Shown piece by piece: positions 1-6,944 of a stretch of 64,000 nt of DNA (position 1 is the stretch's first letter; every line of letters starts with the position of its first letter). The stretch covers positions 2,458,501-2,522,500 of the forward strand of contig NZ_CP034791.1 in assembly GCF_003999255.1 (NCBI RefSeq). Reading direction: 5' to 3'. A program made the position numbers and the translations under genes. The stretch is from Caldicellulosiruptor changbaiensis. GTDB taxonomy: Bacteria > Bacillota > Thermoanaerobacteria > Caldicellulosiruptorales > Caldicellulosiruptoraceae. The notes beneath the pieces are model-generated. The model made no database searches, was not told the origin of the DNA, and was given only the letters and a program-made list of their open reading frames with translations.

Positions 1-42
1 ACTTGCTGCCCCTAACCGCATTATTTTCCTTAGCGTAGGCAT
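1..42 (-). CDS. Start of an unidentified gene running off the window (partial)
   Basis: An ATG preceded by AAGGAG at a normal distance opens a frame that reads MPTLRKIMRLGAAS and leaves the window at base 1. It begins only 12 bases after the stop of the small basic protein gene upstream on the same strand, so the two look co-transcribed. With 14 residues visible no family can be named. Confidence 0.35.
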   Translation of the reverse strand, partial: MPTLRKIMRLGAAS

Positions 43-54
43 TGAATCAGCTCC

Positions 55-258
55 TTATTTAAACAGCTTTTTCAAAAGACTAAATATGCTAAAAGTTGTC
101 TTATTGTATATCTTGTTGTACATGTACTTCTTTGGATTAGTCATCCAACCATAACCCCGTGGAGCTTTTAAACCTAAACTGTGTCTGATAAATCTTTTAA
201 CACTCGTTCTGGCAGCTATACTTTTCCTTATACTTGGTTTTCTCATGCCAAATTTCAT
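55..258 (-). CDS. Small very basic protein, copy 1 of a repeated gene
   Basis: This is a 67-residue protein rich in Lys and Arg, beginning MKFGMRKPSIRKSIAARTSV and containing the block LGLKAPRGYGW followed by NPKK and tyrosine-rich residues. I do not recognise a characterised family. A nearly identical 67-residue gene lies at 4975-5178 and an N-terminal fragment lies at 1779-1857, so the gene has been duplicated within 5 kb. The start is supported by GAAAGGTGG seven to eight bases upstream, and the same ribosome binding site precedes copy 2. The C-terminus is hydrophobic and basic (FSIFSLLKKLFK) and could lie along a membrane or nucleic acid. Such small basic proteins occur in phage and mobile DNA, but that origin is inference. 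Confidence 0.6.
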   Translation of the reverse strand: MKFGMRKPSIRKSIAARTSVKRFIRHSLGLKAPRGYGWMTNPKKYMYNKIYNKTTFSIFSLLKKLFK

Positions 259-506
259 CTTTCTTGGCCACCTTTCAGATTACTTTCTATCATTTTTTAT
301 ATTCAAGCCAACTGCTTGTCCTTAGTTTAATTGTTGTTATATTTGTTCTTTTTAGATTACTTTTCATAATTTCGTTTCTTGGGTTGTTGAATAGTAATTA
401 TTGTTAACAAAGTATTAAATAAACAGAAATTGTTGATTCCACTCATAAGCAAAAGAAAATTTGTTGCCCTCTAATTTTCTAAGCAACTTTTAAAATAAAA
501 AGGTAA
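259..506. other. Intergenic AT-rich stretch
   Basis: No reading frame, hairpin or repeat of note was seen here. It is the upstream region of the small basic gene and the downstream flank of a transposase remnant. Confidence 0.4.
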
Positions 507-785
507 TTAATATCCAATCAACATGTCTCTTATAATTAGATTATATTCTCCTTCCAATTTGCAAAAAAGCTTTTCTATCTTTGTCCTGTGTTTGCATAGT
601 TTCTTATCTTCTGATGTCTTTAAAATTTTACGTTTCTTCGGATCTTGAAGTATTTTTCCATTGTCTTTATTCTTCATATTTCTTCTGTTTTTCCTGCTAC
701 AAATCTTATTTTAAACTCATTTGCAATATTAAACCACCTGCTGCAATCATATCCTGTATCCGCTAATACTATCTTATAGTCAAAT
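507..785 (-). pseudogene. Degraded DDE transposase, C-terminal remnant
   Basis: Read on the minus strand in three frames, the stretch gives transposase-like pieces in order: YKIVLADTGYDCSRWFNIAN, then KIRFVAGKT, then a piece ending HRTKIEKLFCKLEGEYN before a stop at 507-509. The ADTGYD motif and the terminal RTKIE..F.KLEGEYN are typical of IS4/IS5-like DDE transposases. There are at least two frameshifts and an internal stop. The N-terminal half is absent. The exact IS family cannot be fixed from this piece. Confidence 0.55.
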
Positions 786-889
786 GATCACACTCTGTAA
801 TATTTGTCATATATGGATTTTCATTTTATTCCTTTTTTTAATATTATGTCATTTGGCTTGAAGAGTTTCTGAAATATTTAAATTTTAAA

Positions 890-1384
890 TTAGAACACTT
901 CGTTCGCACTCTTTAAAATTTCCCTATATAGCTCATGGCTTATCCTAATATTTGATTCGATTAACTTTTCTAATAAGGGCTTTAACTCAATGATTATGCC
1001 TTCCTGCTTTGCCCTCAATAAAATACCTAATGTTCCTGTAAGTTTTATATCCAGAGAAGATGCCACTTTCCTACCTTTCTTTTCATCCATGATTAAAAGG
1101 TCTCCACCTAGCTCCTTAAATAATATTATTGATTCACTTTCACCTATGTTTAAACCATGCATTTTTTGAACTAATTCTACTGCTAATCGATTTTTGACTT
1201 CTTTTGTAATTATAAAGTTATTCTTGGTTATTTTTTCAATCTCATAGGTAAACTTTTTATTAGATATAAGTTCTTTATACACTCCTTCTGAAATATAAAT
1301 TCTTCCAAATAAATACTCTAAAATCTCCAATTTATTTATCTTTGCTAAGGCAATAATTGGAGTCGTGTTAGAAACTACTATCAC
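890..1384 (-). CDS. DUF3368 PIN-like protein, putative toxin of a UPF0175 pair
   Basis: This is a 164-residue protein starting at a GTG (VIVVSNTTPIIALAKINKL), a position favoured because GGAGGAG lies seven bases before it inside the upstream gene. The opening VSNTTPI.AL resembles the first acidic strand of PIN-domain RNases, and the later LLIMDEKKGRKVA resembles the D.(D/E) motif of that fold. The family is DUF3368. The gene overlaps the 3' end of the UPF0175 gene by 17 bases, which implies translational coupling. By family knowledge such pairs behave as VapBC-like toxin-antitoxin modules in which the PIN-like partner is the RNase toxin. Activity here is inferred. Confidence 0.75.
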   Translation of the reverse strand: MIVVSNTTPIIALAKINKLEILEYLFGRIYISEGVYKELISNKKFTYEIEKITKNNFIITKEVKNRLAVELVQKMHGLNIGESESIILFKELGGDLLIMDEKKGRKVASSLDIKLTGTLGILLRAKQEGIIIELKPLLEKLIESNIRISHELYREILKSANEVF

Positions 1385-1664
1385 TTTTATGCTCCTCCAA
1401 CAACTTATCCAAATTCTCTTTATCTTCAATTACTTCTTCAATGGTTTGGTCAAAATAGCTTATGCCTAAGGCACCTAAGTCAGCCAAATAATCTATTTTA
1501 TTCATTCCAAGTATTTCAGCTGCCTTCCCAAATGAAATCTTCTCTTCCTTTACTAATGTGTAAACTATAAGTTCCTTAATTTTCTTTAAAAACTCTTCAT
1601 CATTACTTGGCAAATAATTAATAATTTCCTTAGGAAGTTCGAACTCAAATTTGCTTGTTTCCAT
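1368..1664 (-). CDS. UPF0175 family antitoxin-like protein
   Basis: This 98-residue protein has a start well supported by AAAAGGAGATG upstream. The middle reads KISFGKAAEILGMNKIDY, a short helix-turn-helix-like segment characteristic of UPF0175, followed by LADLGAL and an acidic C-terminus. It is the first gene of a two-gene unit with the DUF3368 gene, which it overlaps. UPF0175 proteins commonly pair with DUF3368 PIN-like proteins and are expected to bind both their own promoter and the toxin. The role is inferred from this pairing. Confidence 0.75.
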   Translation of the reverse strand: METSKFEFELPKEIINYLPSNDEEFLKKIKELIVYTLVKEEKISFGKAAEILGMNKIDYLADLGALGISYFDQTIEEVIEDKENLDKLLEEHKSDSSF

Positions 1665-1778
1665 TTAAAAAATCATCTCCTTTTTATATAATTTTTCTTT
1701 GATTTAAACTTCAACTTTCTTAACAACAAATTCTTTGACCAACACCACTAACTCATAAGAGTCTTTAGCTTCTTCAAT

Positions 1779-1857
1779 TATGCCTGATAAACCTTTTGAC
1801 ACTTGTTCTTGCAGTTATGCTTTTTCTTATGCTTGGTTTTCTCATACCAAATTTCAT
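1779..1857 (-). pseudogene. N-terminal fragment of the repeated small basic protein gene
   Basis: About 79 bases match the first 26 codons of the small basic genes at 55-258 and 4975-5178, reading MKFGMRKPSIRKSIT and on to FIRH. The match stops abruptly, and the remaining two thirds of the gene are gone. It is a third, truncated copy. Confidence 0.7.
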
Positions 1858-2307
1858 CTTTCCACTTACTCTCCAACCAAACACTTGCTCATTATTATTC
1901 TTCTTAACAACAATATAACTTTTTTATAAAATTTTTTCAAGCAAAATAACAAAAAAGAGCAGAGCCTTTGCGCAGCTTGCCCTTTGAAATATAGCATTTG
2001 CTAAAAACGTAATTTAGACAGATTTTCATCCTAACTAGTTATTTTATTCTCTACTACAGCCGCTTTCTTCAAGGAATCATTTAAAACAGATCTACTAAGC
2101 CACTCAACAAAAGCCTCTGAACGATAGCAACATCCTATTTTCTCACCAATTTTCAATTATCCAATATTGATAGTCCATTCTTCTTATCAAAAAGCCAGTC
2201 GATAAATCCATCTTGATACGGAATAAGTCTACCTACCAATGTGTTCTGGACAGTCAATTATATCCGCATCAATGCAGATATTGTATTACAATTTTCATCT
2301 ATATCCT
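1858..2307. other. Gene-free stretch with possible decayed coding sequence
   Basis: No intact gene is present. On the minus strand around 2140-2230 a broken frame reads LVGRLIPYQDGFIDWLFDKK, which looks like decayed protein sequence of unknown family. It is consistent with erosion in this repeat- and transposase-rich region. Confidence 0.3.
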
Positions 2308-2769
2308 TCATTTCTTCTTTTTAAATCCTTGTTTTATATATATCTCCTGATAGTAGTTTTTAAAAACCAAAACATCATCATAAAATCCTGTTTTGAATAC
2401 TAAAATATTTACTGCTATTATGATTAAGACTGAAATAACTAAATACAAGGCTCCATCAAAAATATCTAAAACTTTTAATGTGTGTAGCAATCCTAAAATT
2501 AAATAAACGGGTAGTAAAACTAAGACAAAAAGATAGACTATTGATAAAAGAAACATGGTTACTTTAAACGCTATTCTGTTACCTTTATAAAATAAAAGTA
2601 TATTAATAAAAACTATTCCATTAATCACAATCTTTTTTATTAATTTTTCGTTAATACCGAGAGATGTTAAGTTAATAATAAAATCTCCAAATAAGAGAAG
2701 AATTAGGGTAACTATACCAGCATTTACGATTTTCTTCCCTCTGTTAACCTGCCCCATATCAAAAAGCAT
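2308..2769 (-). CDS. Small integral membrane protein, unknown function
   Basis: This is a protein of about 153 residues with four or more hydrophobic stretches (IVTLILLLFGDFIINL, IVINGIVFINILLFY, a long stretch around VTMFLLSIVYLFVLVLLPVY, and LVISVLIIIAVNILVF), so it is polytopic. No conserved motif was recognised. The internal ATG at 2769 is preferred over 2778 because AAGGATG lies at the right distance before it. It stands alone between decayed sequence and the TAC module, and nothing in the context suggests a role. Confidence 0.5.
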   Translation of the reverse strand: MLFDMGQVNRGKKIVNAGIVTLILLLFGDFIINLTSLGINEKLIKKIVINGIVFINILLFYKGNRIAFKVTMFLLSIVYLFVLVLLPVYLILGLLHTLKVLDIFDGALYLVISVLIIIAVNILVFKTGFYDDVLVFKNYYQEIYIKQGFKKKK

Positions 2770-3034
2770 ATTTATCATCCTTTTTGCTTCCGTCTTTTCT
2801 TTCGAAACAGTCGCAAGTAAGTTAACAACAATTTTTTAAAAGGGTGTTTTTATTAAAGTTTCTTCAATTGAAGTTCTTAGTAAATTAACAGTGTATAACA
2901 TCACATCTGCTTTAGTTTCTACTTTTAACTCAGTTTTTGTAGTGAAACAACTATAGAGATAAATTTTAAATTTTCAAATTCCTTTAAAAATCTCCTTTAA
3001 CGCTTGAATATGCACATAGTTTTGCCTGATTGGA

Positions 3035-3180
3035 TTATAGAGTTTTTCTTTTATAAATTACCTGTGTCCAATATTCACCATACTCATTTCCATAAACCCA
3101 GTCCTGTTTTAAATAATTTTTTATCTATCAATAGTTGTAGTCAAATAAAGTACAAGTTTTTCTAAACATTGCCAACTCAT
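3035..3180 (-). pseudogene. Broken small reading frame at the end of TAC operon 1
   Basis: The stop of the SecB-like gene overlaps an ATG (ATGA) that opens a frame reading MSWQCLEKLVLYLTTTIDR before a stop. One base out of phase, just after a run of six A, the sequence continues KNYLKQDWVYGNEYGEYWTQ and ends after KRKTL. The tight overlap suggests a former fourth gene of the operon, now frameshifted, or a sequence error in the A run. No family was recognised. Confidence 0.35.
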
Positions 3181-3635
3181 TGTTTTTGCGTCGTGGTCTG
3201 CTCCTTCATTTCCTTTAACTTATGTATGTTTATCAAGGGTAATCTTACAGGGGGATTAAAGCCTGCCAGGGCTGTACAAGAAATCACATATGCCCGTGTC
3301 AAGTGAGCTAAAGTCACTATTCCATTTAATTCTAACATATTCTTGAAATCTTGCATACCTAATTTTTCTTTTTTGCCTATAAATGCACCTTCATATATAA
3401 TATTAACTTTAAACAAAAGTTTATTTTTAACCTTAGCAGTAAAATACGATTTGAAGTGGAGAACCCCATAATACAACTGTTCATTTTCTTCAAGTTTTAT
3501 AATTTCATAATCATAGTTATTGCTTACACTAATACTTTCCTTCTCTTCGTTCCAATCCCTTGTTTCAAGCTCAAATTTTACAACTCTACTAGAAATAATT
3601 TGAAAATCAGCCTTTATCCTGTCTATATTTATCAA
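3177..3635 (-). CDS. SecB-like chaperone of a toxin-antitoxin-chaperone (TAC) module
   Basis: This is a 152-residue protein with SecB topology: an N-terminal beta-rich half (VVKFELETRDW, then YYGVLHFKSYFTAKV) and the conserved C-terminal block NGIVTLAHLTRAYVISCTAL, then GFNPPVRLPLINIHKL, matching the SecB pattern in which LFPYARE..S.LT...G.P.L.LPP.NF is conserved. It starts at TTG, overlapping the TGA of the antitoxin gene, with AGGTGA seven bases upstream. True SecB is largely absent from Gram-positive bacteria; SecB-like proteins found there are mostly TAC components. In known TACs the chaperone binds a C-terminal addiction tail of the antitoxin and protects it from proteolysis. The family call is confident, the client is inferred from the operon. 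Confidence 0.8.
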   Translation of the reverse strand: MINIDRIKADFQIISSRVVKFELETRDWNEEKESISVSNNYDYEIIKLEENEQLYYGVLHFKSYFTAKVKNKLLFKVNIIYEGAFIGKKEKLGMQDFKNMLELNGIVTLAHLTRAYVISCTALAGFNPPVRLPLINIHKLKEMKEQTTTQKQ

Positions 3636-4006
3636 GCAGCATCACCTACTCTGTTGCTACTTCCCACGTCAATAAAGGACTCAGTACATTCAATCCACTG
3701 TTCCATAGGTTCTGTCTTTTCTCTCAACTCGACTTTAAATTCTAAACCAAGAGCTTTTGATATCTCATAAAGCATTTTTACAGTAGGATTATACTCTCCA
3801 CTTTCAAGCTTTGAAACCATTGCTTGCGTCATCCCAAGCTTTTGAGCTAATTCTTTTTGGGTTAGATTGTTTTTTATTCTGTAATTTATCAAGCTCAATG
3901 CGATATTCACTAGAATATCATCTAATTCAAAATACTTTTTATCTTCTTCATTTACATATTTCTCCACTATTTTATATGGAGATTCCAACTTAATCAGCTC
4001 ATTCAT
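3632..4006 (-). CDS. Xre/HigA-type antitoxin with probable chaperone-addiction tail
   Basis: This is a 124-residue protein with a clear Xre-type helix-turn-helix at about residues 30-90 (RIKNNLTQKELAQKLGMTQA, then SKLESGEYNPTVKMLYEISK). The final 28 residues, after LREKTEPMEQW, extend beyond the usual HigA fold and contain Trp and Phe; this is where chaperone-addiction sequences lie in HigA antitoxins of TAC systems. Its start has AGAGGTGA upstream. It lies between the toxin gene and the SecB-like gene, overlapping the latter. It probably represses the operon through the palindrome at 4559-4578. The addiction-tail assignment is inference. Confidence 0.8.
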   Translation of the reverse strand: MNELIKLESPYKIVEKYVNEEDKKYFELDDILVNIALSLINYRIKNNLTQKELAQKLGMTQAMVSKLESGEYNPTVKMLYEISKALGLEFKVELREKTEPMEQWIECTESFIDVGSSNRVGDAA

Positions 4007-4092
4007 TTACGTTCACCTCTAAAAATAAATTTCTTCTATAATATTATATCCACTTATTTACTCTACTAACCCTCACGATTTAATAGCAAAAA

Positions 4093-4542
4093 CTAAGTAG
4101 TAACCACTTTTAAATCAGGATATGTAGATTTGAGCTCCTCAAGACGTTCTTTCGCTTTTTCAATTGCATAAGAATAACTTTTTGGATTTTTCTGTTTGGC
4201 TGGGCTTTTCTCAGGAAAGGCATAAAGCAAAATCACAATTTCCTTTCCACCATACTCAAAAAAAGAAAATATAATCCTTACATTATGTTTATCTTTAATT
4301 TTCATAGAATAAAAATATTCTTCCCTCTTTAATTTCTCAAAAATCTGAGATTGATTAGTACAACCTTTCTTGAGAGCTTCTAAAAACTTAAGTGCTTTTC
4401 TAAATTTTCGACCAAACTGGGCTTTTTCACCACTTTTATCTATAATCTCTTCTAAATCACTATTAAGCCCTGAATGACAATAAATATAGTTTGAAATAAA
4501 CCCCTCTGGATAAATTATATTTCCCACTTTGTTAAATTCCAT
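4093..4542 (-). CDS. RelE/HigB-like toxin of TAC module 1
   Basis: This is a 149-residue protein of the RelE/ParE-HigB superfamily. Its diagnostic part is YFYSMKIKDKHNVRIIFSFF followed by GGKEIVILLYAFPEKSPAKQ, the strand pattern (substrate-like Arg, then I..L..F.K) common to HigB/Gp49-like mRNA interferases. A Lys/Tyr-rich helix (NPKSYSYAIEKAKERLEEL) follows. ATG at 4542 is chosen over the GTG three codons earlier because TGAGGTG lies seven bases before it. It is the first gene of the unit, 86 bases before the antitoxin. Such toxins cleave mRNA on or near the ribosome; that activity is inferred. Confidence 0.7.
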   Translation of the reverse strand: MEFNKVGNIIYPEGFISNYIYCHSGLNSDLEEIIDKSGEKAQFGRKFRKALKFLEALKKGCTNQSQIFEKLKREEYFYSMKIKDKHNVRIIFSFFEYGGKEIVILLYAFPEKSPAKQKNPKSYSYAIEKAKERLEELKSTYPDLKVVTT

Positions 4543-4555
4543 CCTTGACACCTCA

Positions 4556-4585
4556 ATTATATAACTTATAAGTTATATTTGTCAA
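4556..4585 (-). promoter_or_regulatory. Promoter of TAC module 1 with 20-bp palindromic operator
   Basis: On the minus strand TTGACA (4585-4580) and TATAAT (4561-4556) are 18 bases apart. A perfect 20-bp palindrome with core ATAACTTATAAGTTAT fills 4559-4578, covering the spacer and part of the -10 box. A dimeric Xre antitoxin bound here would block the promoter, as in autoregulated HigBA operons. Confidence 0.7.
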
Positions 4586-4660
4586 CAGAATTTTTACAAA
4601 TCTTTTGTTAGTCGTTTGAAACTATACACACTAAACAGGTTACACATAAGTATTTACTCC

Positions 4661-4924
4661 CTAAAACCTATAAACATACCCCTTTTTGAACTGCCACTCT
4701 GCTGTTATTAAAATCTCCTCAAAATTTACTGAATACCATGGATTGTCATTTTCATCTGCCGGGTTTTTTAGGATGTGTATATCCTGAGCGGGCATGTAGC
4801 TTTGAGCAAATAGGAAAATCTTCTCACCTGCCCTCAAATCTTGTGCCATATCAATAACAATTGCGAAGTGTCCAGAACTTAGAAGTACACTCTTGCAAAA
4901 ATAAAAGTGTCTCACCATAGGCAA
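4661..4924 (-). pseudogene. C-terminal fragment of a DUF4846 protein
   Basis: The 87 residues contain GHFAIVIDMA, then LFAQSYMPAQDIHILKNP, NPWYSV and a terminal EWQFKKGYVYRF. This is the end of DUF4846 proteins, normally about 250-300 residues. The N-terminal two thirds are missing and no good ribosome binding site precedes the frame, so it is a truncated relic. Confidence 0.6.
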
Positions 4925-4974
4925 AGATTATATATTGCCTTTTCACTATTAAGACTTTCACTTCATATAGATCC

Positions 4975-5178
4975 TCATTTGAATAACTTCTTAAAAAGCG
5001 AAAATATGCTAAAAGTTGTTCTGTTATAGATTTTGTTGTACATGTATTTTTTAGGATTTGTTATCCATCCATATCCCCTCGGTGCTTTCAAGCCCAAATT
5101 ATGTCTGATAAACCTTTTGACGCTTGTTCTTGCAGCTATGCTTTTTCTTATGCTTGGTTTTCTCATACCAAATTTCAT
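4975..5178 (-). CDS. Small very basic protein, copy 2 of a repeated gene
   Basis: This is a 67-residue protein differing from copy 1 (55-258) at only a handful of positions (for example RHNLG for RHSLG and ITNPKK for MTNPKK). The start MKFGMRKPSI is taken because GAAAGGTGG lies before it exactly as in copy 1; an earlier in-frame start overlaps that site. The second gene seen after copy 1 is replaced here by broken sequence. The function is unknown. Conservation of both protein and ribosome binding site between copies suggests recent duplication or selection. Confidence 0.6.
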   Translation of the reverse strand: MKFGMRKPSIRKSIAARTSVKRFIRHNLGLKAPRGYGWITNPKKYMYNKIYNRTTFSIFSLFKKLFK

Positions 5179-5190
5179 TTTATTGACCAC

Positions 5191-5612
5191 CTTTCAGGTT
5201 AAAGCTTTCAATCTACTTTTGATTTAATTGTTTTATTTTCTTTTACAGTATGTACATCAATTAGAAGTAGTAAAAGTTTAGCTGTTATATAAATATCTAC
5301 ACTATTCATAGTACTTATCTCTAATTATACCATACACTTGCTAAATTTAAAATTTCCTAAATTGCACATTAACATTTTAGCGTCCGTCTCTTTTATGATG
5401 TGCTGAGTAGAATGTGAGTTTAGCCTTTGTGAGGACAAAAAAAGCTTGGGGGTAAGCCTGAAAGGATGCTCTTCTGATAAGTTAAGAGAAAGACAAGAAA
5501 TCCTAAAGTGTTTATTAATAATGTTGGGGTGGTACTAAAAAATACCCACCCCAACTATTGCTCACTATAGAAAAGTCACAAATATTTACTCTTATCTGCC
5601 ACAATCAAAATC
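5191..5612. other. Gene-free stretch
   Basis: Apart from the hairpin at 5523-5555 there is no supported feature. The section 5400-5520 is slightly less AT-rich and may be eroded mobile DNA. Confidence 0.3.
5523..5555. terminator. GC-rich hairpin downstream of the alcohol dehydrogenase gene
   Basis: GTTGGGGTGGTA pairs with TACCCACCCCAAC (one bulged base) around an A-rich loop, 58 bases past the dehydrogenase stop. There is no clean U-tract on either strand, so it may be a processing or barrier hairpin rather than a classical terminator. Confidence 0.4.
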
Positions 5613-6824
5613 TCACTTCATTGGGTACAATGATTCTTCGTAAATCTTCTTAATTACTTCTTTGGTTGCCTTGACTGGAGACATTGAAAGGAGTAACCCT
5701 AAAGACGGTGTCTCAAGTGCCAAGTCCACAAGATTATCAACGTCGCTCTGGCTAAATCCAAAGTCAGAAAGTTTCTTATCGCACCCCATTGTAAACAACC
5801 ACTCTTCTACTTTCTTTGCTGCAAATTCTGCCTCTGCAGGCACTCCTTTTAAGTTAGGAACAATTGGTTCATAAACAGATGCCAAAACTTCAGCCTGATA
5901 CGGATAAATTGTCTTGATTATAGCAGGAAGAAGTGCTCCAAGCCCCAAACCATGTGGAAGTTCAGGCTTTACAGCACTTAGCGGATGTTCAAGTGCATGT
6001 GTAAGATGTAAAAGCCCGTTATCAAACGAGATACCTGCTAGTGCTGATGCATACAAAAGGTAATACCTTGCAATAAGGTTTTGTGGCTCATTTATTGCAA
6101 CAGGTAGATATTTTGCTATAAGCCTTACTGTCTCCTGTGCGGTTAAAATACTGTATGGGGATGCTACCAATGTTGTTGAGGCTTCTGTAATGTGATTGAG
6201 CGCATCTACTGTAACTGCAACAGTTTGTGTTTTATCAAGTTTTGTCATAAGCTGAGGATCATCTATTGAGTATAATGGATAGATACAATCATATGCAATT
6301 GCGGGCTTGTAATTTTTCTCAGGTATAGTTGCAACAGCAAATCTATCAACTTCTGTACCTGTACCATGTGTCAAGTTTATAGCTATTATTGGAACAGCTT
6401 TTTCAGGAGCAAACTTTTGCTCGTAAAGTTCTCTTGCATTCCTGTCTTTGTATTCAAGAAGTACAGCAACGCTTTTTGCAGTATCAATTGGACTTCCTCC
6501 ACCGATACCAATAACTGCTTGTGCACCAAAACTTTTAGCCATTTCAACCGCTTCTTCGATCATATCAACAGTGGGGTTTGGCCCAACCTTGTCATAAATA
6601 CAAAAGTCAACTTTCTTTTCTTCCAGTGCAGGCCTTACAACATCCCAAGCTCCACTTATTTTGTACGAGCTTTTACCAGTTATAAGTATAACTTTATTTA
6701 TTCCCCTCTTCTTCAAATCCTCCAAAATGTCGCCTATTTTATTAATAGCACCAATTCCGAAATATGTTGTGTTTTTACACCTAAGTTCAAATACCTTGAA
6801 AGGATTTATTTTAGTTTCCCACAT
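5613..6824 (-). CDS. Iron-containing alcohol dehydrogenase
   Basis: This 403-residue protein is full length for the group III (Fe-ADH) family. It has the nucleotide-binding motif GIGGGSPIDTAKS at about residues 105-117, NLTHGTGTEVDRFA in the middle, and metal ligands in DALNHITEA, HALEHPLS and the HGLGLG region. It is cytoplasmic and expected to interconvert aldehydes and alcohols with NAD(P)H, probably in fermentation; substrate and cofactor preference cannot be read from the sequence. AGGAGGTAATTTGT precedes the ATG. It is a single gene with its own strong promoter and no operon partner. Confidence 0.85.
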   Translation of the reverse strand: MWETKINPFKVFELRCKNTTYFGIGAINKIGDILEDLKKRGINKVILITGKSSYKISGAWDVVRPALEEKKVDFCIYDKVGPNPTVDMIEEAVEMAKSFGAQAVIGIGGGSPIDTAKSVAVLLEYKDRNARELYEQKFAPEKAVPIIAINLTHGTGTEVDRFAVATIPEKNYKPAIAYDCIYPLYSIDDPQLMTKLDKTQTVAVTVDALNHITEASTTLVASPYSILTAQETVRLIAKYLPVAINEPQNLIARYYLLYASALAGISFDNGLLHLTHALEHPLSAVKPELPHGLGLGALLPAIIKTIYPYQAEVLASVYEPIVPNLKGVPAEAEFAAKKVEEWLFTMGCDKKLSDFGFSQSDVDNLVDLALETPSLGLLLSMSPVKATKEVIKKIYEESLYPMK

Positions 6825-6864
6825 ACAAATTACCTCCTGTTAAAAAATTAATATTCCAATTATT

Positions 6865-6894
6865 ATTATATAAACATTGTTTGTTTTTTGTCAA
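6865..6894 (-). promoter_or_regulatory. Promoter of the alcohol dehydrogenase gene
   Basis: TTGACA (6894-6889) and TATAAT (6870-6865) are 18 bases apart on the minus strand, with the gene start about 40 bases further on. Both boxes are perfect matches to the housekeeping sigma consensus. Confidence 0.65.
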
Positions 6895-6912
6895 TCAAAA
6901 ATATTAAAAATC

Positions 6913-6944
6913 AAAATAGGCTCTCATAAAAGAGAGCCTATTTT
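6913..6944 (-). terminator. Rho-independent terminator of the transhydrogenase-like operon
   Basis: AAATAGGCTCTC pairs with GAGAGCCTATTT around a six-base loop directly at the stop codon of the large subunit. The minus strand continues TTGATTTTTAATATTTTT. Confidence 0.75.

Noticed and set aside
581-766. Plus-strand 61-codon reading frame
   Set aside because: It lies opposite transposase-like sequence on the minus strand and has no ribosome binding site.
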